Of a stretch of 8,506 nucleotides of DNA, positions 5,102 to 8,506 are shown piece after piece. Source of the DNA: Actinomycetota bacterium (GTDB lineage Bacteria; Actinomycetota; Acidimicrobiia; Spongiisociales; ZC4RG35). The DNA lies in NCBI GenBank assembly GCA_003242515.1, contig QGUS01000058.1, positions 1-8,506 on the forward strand, in the 5' to 3' direction. Numbering within the stretch: position 1 is the stretch's first letter; every line of letters starts with the position of its first letter. A program made the position numbers and the translations under genes. Under the pieces are notes generated by a model that worked only from the letters and a program-made list of their open reading frames with translations, had not been told where the DNA came from and ran no database searches.

Positions 5102-6367
5102 TCAGCCGCCGGTTTCCTCGACCGCCGGGATGGAGGCCGGTTCGTACCGGCTGCCCACGTTCCAGAGCAGCCACCCCAGGCCCCTGTCCTCGGCGGCGCG
5201 GATGGCCTCGTGGATCTGTTCCGGGGTCCACCAGAAGCCCTGGAGCCACGGCCGGAGCACGGTCCCGGGCGCCAGACGGGGCAGGGCGTCGTCGAGGGCG
5301 TCGGCGGTCACCGCATACGGGTGGTCGTTGGGGTCGGGGAAACCGAGCCAGCCATCCGAGTAGTGGCTCGGGTAGACCATCGGGCTCACGGCGTCGAGAT
5401 GGACCGACAGCTCCTCGGGTCGCTGGCCGAGCCGCTGGTCGTCCTGGAAGGAGACCACGATGCCGAAGATGTCGGCCGACAGGTTGCAGCCGAGCGGCGA
5501 CACTGCCTCGCGGACCACGCGGATGAACTCGGCGATGTTGGCCACCCGCTCCTCCTGGGTCATGTTCAACTGGCCGGTGAACGAGGCGGTGCGGCCGGCC
5601 GCGTAGCGGACGTAGTCGAGCTGGATCTCGTCGAAGCCGATCTCGCAGGCCTCCACGGCGAGATCGACGATGTACTGCCGGATCCCCGGACCGGTCGGGT
5701 CGACCCAGGGGCCGGCCATCTTCTCCTCCGGATGGGCCTTCGCCCAGAAGGCGTCCTCCAGCGAGACGATGCGGGTGATCGTGTAGATCCCGGCCTCCCT
5801 GGCCTCGGCGACCCGGCGCCTCGGGTCGTACCAGGGCTCCACGGCGCCGATCTCGTGGGCGGCGGCGACGGCAGTGTCGTACACGACCTGGCCGCCCTCC
5901 TGCTTGGTGTCGAAGACGAAGGCGTTGACGGAGGTCTGCGCCGCCAGGTCCATGAGGCTCCGGAAGTGCTCGTCGGAGCCGGCGGCTGCGGCGCCGACCC
6001 GCACTCCCCTGATGGTCGCCTGGGTCATGGTGACCTCGAGGGCCCCCTCCGAGTACGGGGCCTCGTGCCGCTCCCACCCCGGCTTGGCGAACGAGAGCGT
6101 CTCCGCTTCCCGGGTCTCTGCCTCGAATGCCCCGTCGGGGCCGGTGGTGGTGATGGCGTCGCCGAAGACGACCTCCACCCCGGCGATCGGACGGCCCCCG
6201 GCGTCGACGACCCTCCCGGTCGCGAGGAGCGGAGGGAGGGTCGTGGTGGTCGTGGTCGAGGTCGTGGTGGTGCTGGTGGTCGTGGTCGAGGTCGTCGTCT
6301 GGGTCACCGGCAGGGCGGTGCACCCGGAAAGGGCGAGCACGACCAGGCCGGAGAGACGACGACGCAC
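5102..6367 (-). CDS. Secreted lipoprotein with a DUF4015-type glycoside-hydrolase-like domain
   Basis: A 421-residue predicted lipoprotein, exported and anchored outside the membrane. RRRLSGLVVLALSGC has a basic start, a short hydrophobic core and lipobox LSGC with C16 lipidated. A Thr/Ser linker (24-43) follows, then a carboxypeptidase-regulatory-like beta domain (about 47-113, GRVVDAGGRPIAGVEVVF), then a TIM-barrel putative glycosidase of the DUF4015 type (about 117-415). Family marks are GFDEIQLDYVRY (244-255, acidic D251), LSADIFG (296-302, D299), SPMVYPSHY (328-336) and the late QGFWW / GWLLWNVGSRY strands. No substrate can be named; action on cell-envelope or extracellular polysaccharide is inferred. 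GTG 6367 begins five bases after the upstream TGA and puts the lipobox right at the N-terminus; opening the frame to 6598 would add a non-signal stretch and overlap the upstream gene. Confidence 0.86.
   Translation of the reverse strand: MRRRLSGLVVLALSGCTALPVTQTTTSTTTTSTTTTSTTTTTTLPPLLATGRVVDAGGRPIAGVEVVFGDAITTTGPDGAFEAETREAETLSFAKPGWERHEAPYSEGALEVTMTQATIRGVRVGAAAAGSDEHFRSLMDLAAQTSVNAFVFDTKQEGGQVVYDTAVAAAHEIGAVEPWYDPRRRVAEAREAGIYTITRIVSLEDAFWAKAHPEEKMAGPWVDPTGPGIRQYIVDLAVEACEIGFDEIQLDYVRYAAGRTASFTGQLNMTQEERVANIAEFIRVVREAVSPLGCNLSADIFGIVVSFQDDQRLGQRPEELSVHLDAVSPMVYPSHYSDGWLGFPDPNDHPYAVTADALDDALPRLAPGTVLRPWLQGFWWTPEQIHEAIRAAEDRGLGWLLWNVGSRYEPASIPAVEETGG
6245..6295. repeat. 30-bp-period direct repeat coding the Thr/Ser linker
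   Basis: A 21-base unit at 6245-6265 recurs exactly at 6275-6295, a 30-bp period (ten codons), inside a wider run of GTGGTCGTGG-like triplets from about 6240 to 6300. On the minus strand it encodes the TTTST-type linker of the lipoprotein between lipobox and beta domain. Such repeats can change length by slippage. Confidence 0.75.
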
Positions 6368-6372
6368 CGGGA

Positions 6373-6819
6373 TCAGAGCTTGGCGACCATGGCGTAGATG
6401 GCGATCAGCACCAGGAGCGTGTCGATCAGGCCCCAGGTGCTCAGCTTGCCCATGGCCGCCTTCGCCCGGGGCTGGTCGCCGGCCTCGAACGCCTCGGCGG
6501 CCCTGTTGGACGACGGGGCCAGGACCGTGGGGCCGAGGATGGCGCCGATGATCACCACCGTCACCCCGATGCCGACGAAGAGGTCCTCGAAGGTCCACGC
6601 TCCGTTGGAGGTCACCACGAGCAGGATGCCCGAGGCCAGGATCAGGATCCCGACGGGCATGTAGTAGCTCTTTCCGGCCTTGGCGGAGATCCGGTGCCAG
6701 GCCGCCTGGAATCCGGTCGGCTCCGACCTGCCCATCGAGGCCACGGCCACCTGCAGGAGGTTGGCGCCCAGCCAGGCGCAGGCGGCGACGATGTGTAGGA
6801 ACAGAAGGATGTTTCTCAC
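6373..6819 (-). CDS. Four-helix integral membrane protein, DUF2269/CopD-like
   Basis: A 148-residue protein with four hydrophobic segments (about 4-28, 54-72, 80-100 and 128-146). The first, ILLFLHIVAACAWLGANLL with H9 and W16, resembles the start of DUF2269/CopD-like membrane proteins, and H42 lies before helix 2. Function unknown; the histidines make heme or metal binding conceivable but nothing shows it. The frame extends to 7071, but that extra stretch has no membrane character and crosses the divergent gene at 6896. GTG 6819 is chosen because GGAGGTGA sits four bases upstream, the only strong Shine-Dalgarno in the window. Its TGA is five bases before the lipoprotein's GTG, so the two form an operon. 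Confidence 0.82.
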   Translation of the reverse strand: MRNILLFLHIVAACAWLGANLLQVAVASMGRSEPTGFQAAWHRISAKAGKSYYMPVGILILASGILLVVTSNGAWTFEDLFVGIGVTVVIIGAILGPTVLAPSSNRAAEAFEAGDQPRAKAAMGKLSTWGLIDTLLVLIAIYAMVAKL

Positions 6820-6823
6820 TGGT

Positions 6824-6831
6824 TCACCTCC
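6824..6831 (-). promoter_or_regulatory. Strong Shine-Dalgarno, GGAGGTGA, deciding a GTG start
   Basis: On the minus strand GGAGGTGA is followed by ACCA and then GTG 6819. It is the only clear Shine-Dalgarno match seen in this window and sets the start of the four-helix membrane protein, in contrast to the leaderless ATG starts of neighbouring genes. Confidence 0.8.
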
Positions 6832-6842
6832 GGATCCCGCGC

Positions 6843-6848
6843 AGGTTA
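6843..6848 (-). promoter_or_regulatory. -10 element for the membrane protein-lipoprotein operon
   Basis: TAACCT on the minus strand, a TANNNT hexamer placed 23 bases before GTG 6819. A start six to seven bases downstream would give a short leader holding the GGAGGTGA. No convincing -35 was found at 16-18 bp. Confidence 0.42.
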
Positions 6849-6881
6849 TCGGGCGGATGTGCTTGCCGGACGACTGCGGCA

Positions 6882-6887
6882 TACGAT
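6882..6887 (+). promoter_or_regulatory. -10 element for the small membrane protein gene at 6896
   Basis: TACGAT followed by eight bases (CGGCGGCG) and ATG 6896. The gap is two bases longer than at the N6 genes, which still allows a start at or within two bases of the ATG. The -35 at a 16-bp spacer would be TGCTTG, a weak match. Confidence 0.45.
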
Positions 6888-6895
6888 CGGCGGCG

Positions 6896-7300
6896 ATGAC
6901 CGACCGCCCGGACCTGGCCCCCGACGACGACCCCGACGCACCCGGCTGTCGCGATGTCGCCGTCATCACCGGTGTCCTCCTGGTGGCGGCGATCGCCTTC
7001 GTCGCCGTCGGCCTGTCGCTGATCAACCGCGACACCTGCGAGGGGCTCTGCGAGGTGGCCGGCCTCACCACCCTCTACGCGGGTGGCCCGATCTCGGGGA
7101 TCCTCGGCGTCCTCTACGGCGGCGTGCACCTGGCCTGGCCGCTCGACGTCACCGTGTGGGTGATCGTGGGCTTCTGGTCGGCCCGTTGGGCCGGCCGCCG
7201 CGGCCGGAACCCCTGGAACGTCGCCGCGACGCTGGTCGTCGTCGCGCTGGTCTTCGGACTAGTCCTTTCGCGGTTCGTCGAATTGGACCTTCCGCACTGA
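6896..7300 (+). CDS. Small integral membrane protein of unknown function
   Basis: A 134-residue protein I do not recognise. An acidic N-terminus (PDLAPDDDPDAPG, residues 5-17) is followed by a clear membrane segment (about 21-43), a short loop with two cysteines (C48 and C52, four apart), a moderately hydrophobic stretch (about 57-96) with less certain helix borders, an Arg-rich cytoplasmic loop (ARWAGRRGRN, 96-105) and a final helix (about 109-124). The basic loop places the N-terminus and this loop on opposite or same sides depending on helix count, which cannot be settled. The frame runs back to 6680, but ATG 6896 is chosen because TACGAT lies eight bases upstream and the earlier part crosses the divergent operon. 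It is followed 27 bp later by another small gene of similar style. Confidence 0.7.
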   Translation: MTDRPDLAPDDDPDAPGCRDVAVITGVLLVAAIAFVAVGLSLINRDTCEGLCEVAGLTTLYAGGPISGILGVLYGGVHLAWPLDVTVWVIVGFWSARWAGRRGRNPWNVAATLVVVALVFGLVLSRFVELDLPH

Positions 7301-7312
7301 GCTCCCGCCACA

Positions 7313-7318
7313 TACCGT
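7313..7318 (+). promoter_or_regulatory. Candidate -10 element for the gene at 7328
   Basis: TACCGT followed by nine bases and ATG 7328. It fits the TANNNT pattern of this window but with a gap three bases longer than the N6 genes, so a start in the short leader is likely. No good -35 was seen. The small gap (27 bp) also allows read-through from the preceding gene. Confidence 0.38.
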
Positions 7319-7327
7319 GGCCAATAG

Positions 7328-7699
7328 ATGCTCACCGTGACCACCCCGCAGCCGCGCGCCATCCTCCGCCGGGCAGCCGCCGTAGTCCTCTTCGTCGTCG
7401 CCGGCGCGATCGCCGCCTCCGCGACCACCCAGGCCGTCTGGATGGCCCAGGCTCCCGGCAAGGGCCTGGAGCCCGTCGGGCCCGCGGCGGAGATGGTCAC
7501 GGTCACGCAGGCCCCGGGCCGGATCGATTGGCAGTCGCATGCCGGCCAGGTCGAGACGGTGCAGACGGTGGGCTGGGGCGTCGCCGGGGACGACGTCGAG
7601 CTCGCGGGTGCCGTGGTGCTTCAGGCGGTCGACGCCGCGGCAGGCACCATCGAGACCTCCGAGGCGCCGGCCTCGATCACCTTCACCTTCGGGGACTGA
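7328..7699 (+). CDS. Small secreted or membrane-anchored protein of unknown function
   Basis: A 123-residue protein I do not recognise. After a basic start (PRAILRRA, residues 9-16) comes one hydrophobic segment (about 16-34), so it is either an uncleaved anchor or a signal peptide. The rest is a Cys-free, Val/Ala/Glu-rich stretch with alternating short beta-like segments, presumably exposed outside the membrane. ATG 7328 is used because the basic and hydrophobic N-terminus follows it directly. Its TGA (7697-7699) touches the stop of the converging peptidase gene with no gap. It lies downstream of the small membrane protein and may be co-transcribed with it; a shared envelope role is inferred only from that. 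Confidence 0.62.
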   Translation: MLTVTTPQPRAILRRAAAVVLFVVAGAIAASATTQAVWMAQAPGKGLEPVGPAAEMVTVTQAPGRIDWQSHAGQVETVQTVGWGVAGDDVELAGAVVLQAVDAAAGTIETSEAPASITFTFGD

Positions 7700-8506
7700 T
7701 CAGGCGAGCTCGAGGAAGCGGCTCAGGTCGGCCTCGTCGAACGGGCCGACCGCTCCGATGGTCCTGATCTCGGAGCCGTAGAGGTCAGCCGCCACCGCCT
7801 TCACTTCGGCGAGGTCCACGGCCTCCAGCCGGGCGATGCGTTCGTCCACCGAGAGGTGCGGCATCCCGGAGAGCTCGTCACGGCCCAGGCGGATCATGCG
7901 GGAGTTCGGGTCCTCCGTGGATAGGGCGATCCCGCCTCGCATCGACCCCTTCGCCCGCTCCAGCTCCTGTTCGGTGATGCCCTCGGCGACCACCCGGGCG
8001 AGCTCCTCGCGGACGATCTCCATGCACGTCTCGGTCTGCGTCGGCGTCGTGCCCACGTACACGCCCCAGGCACCGGCATCGGCGTAGGCGAGGCGGAAGG
8101 AGTAGACGGCGTAGGCGAGGCCGCGCTCCTCCCGGATCTCCCGGAAGAGGCGGGACGACATGCCACCGCCCATGATGTGGTTGAGGATCTCGAAGGCCCA
8201 GCGCCGCTCGTCGGAGCGGTCCAGGCCCGGCCCGCCGATGACCAGGTGCGCCTGCTCGGTGTCGCGCCGGGTCACCTTGATGCCGGGGCGGAAGGCCACC
8301 GGCGTGAAGTCGTGGGTGACGGGCTCGCCGTCCCAGGAGCCGAAGCGCTCCTCGATCATCGCCACCACCTCGTCGTGGTGGATCGAGCCGGCGGCGGCGA
8401 CCACCATCGAGCCGGCGCCGTAGCGACGCTTCCAGTAGCCGCGGATGTCGTCGCGGGTCATCGCCCTGATCGACTCGCGGGTGCCGAGGACGGGACGCTC
8501 CAGGTG
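7700..8506 (-). CDS. M16-family zinc peptidase, PepR-like, C-terminal portion (partial)
   Basis: C-terminal 268 residues of an M16 (insulinase/mitochondrial-processing-peptidase-type) zinc metallopeptidase; the frame continues past the window edge. The family is about 420-440 residues, so the N-terminal part with the zinc site HxxEH is outside and catalysis cannot be verified. Visible at the start of the fragment is PVLGTRESIRAMTRDDIRGYW, the hinge region of the family, then the second domain: VVAAAGSIHHDEV and, later, HIMGGGMSSRLFREIREERG followed by LAYAVYSF, the conserved R/Y-bearing block. The C-terminus ends LSRFLELA, normal for the group. In actinobacteria this gene usually lies between pnp and dapB. 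Here it shares a strand with dapA, with about 7 kb of other genes between. Its stop abuts the stop of the plus-strand gene at 7699. The symbol pepR is likely, but it is left out because the catalytic half is not visible. Confidence 0.9.
   Translation of the reverse strand, partial: HLERPVLGTRESIRAMTRDDIRGYWKRRYGAGSMVVAAAGSIHHDEVVAMIEERFGSWDGEPVTHDFTPVAFRPGIKVTRRDTEQAHLVIGGPGLDRSDERRWAFEILNHIMGGGMSSRLFREIREERGLAYAVYSFRLAYADAGAWGVYVGTTPTQTETCMEIVREELARVVAEGITEQELERAKGSMRGGIALSTEDPNSRMIRLGRDELSGMPHLSVDERIARLEAVDLAEVKAVAADLYGSEIRTIGAVGPFDEADLSRFLELA

Noticed and set aside
6245..6295. The repeat as a CRISPR array or mobile-element end
   Set aside because: It is in frame with the lipoprotein, encodes Thr/Ser, has only two copies and no spacers, so a coding repeat explains it.
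4277..6397. Long plus-strand open frame (about 700 codons) antisense to the LLM and lipoprotein genes
   Set aside because: It is Gly/Arg/Pro/Val-rich with no domain motif, runs across two convincing genes on the other strand and has no start signal; it is a high-GC shadow frame.
7307..7321. Small inverted repeat GCCAC-ATACC-GTGGC before the gene at 7328
   Set aside because: Five-base arms are too short to be convincing in this base composition, and it overlaps the candidate -10.

Overview
The window is GC-rich, tightly packed chromosomal DNA that looks actinobacterial. The pointers are a PepR-type M16 peptidase and DapA encoded on the same strand as in the usual actinobacterial pnp-pepR-dapB-thyX-dapA neighbourhood, a predicted F420-dependent LLM-class oxidoreductase, GTG starts, and several genes whose ATG lies immediately downstream of a -10 hexamer (leaderless transcripts). 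A long Thr/Ser-rich linker in a secreted protein is reminiscent of Acidimicrobiia, but that assignment is only a guess. I see no mobile element, CRISPR array, rRNA or tRNA gene. No gene-free stretch exceeds 100 bases.

Layout. Bases 1-462 (minus) hold the N-terminal half of dapA, cut by the window edge. A 70-bp divergent promoter region separates it from a plus-strand pair: a peroxiredoxin-like redox protein (533-1114) and a cyclophilin (1119-1625), closed by a strong hairpin terminator (1633-1665). Then comes a minus-strand run, in transcription order from the right: a four-helix membrane protein (6819-6373), a lipoprotein with a DUF4015-type glycosidase-like domain (6367-5102), an LLM-class oxidoreductase (5086-4205), an ArsR-type regulator (4172-3624), an MFS exporter (3627-2314) and a PEBP/YbhB-like protein (2300-1671). 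Divergent from this run are two small plus-strand genes for membrane or secreted proteins of unknown function (6896-7300 and 7328-7699). The right edge carries the C-terminal two thirds of pepR (minus, ends 7700).

How it fits together. The regulator and exporter overlap by ATGA and look like one translationally coupled unit. Its predicted promoter has a TTGACG -35, and a perfect 11-4-11 inverted repeat fills the 35/10 spacer and the -10, so it looks like an autoregulated efflux module. Five genes (dapA, the redox gene, PEBP, LLM and ArsR) have a -10-like hexamer exactly six bases before ATG. The genes with GTG starts instead sit just after an upstream stop codon or have a Shine-Dalgarno sequence. 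No single new system is proven here; the operator-promoter arrangement and the fixed leaderless geometry are the most interesting signals.
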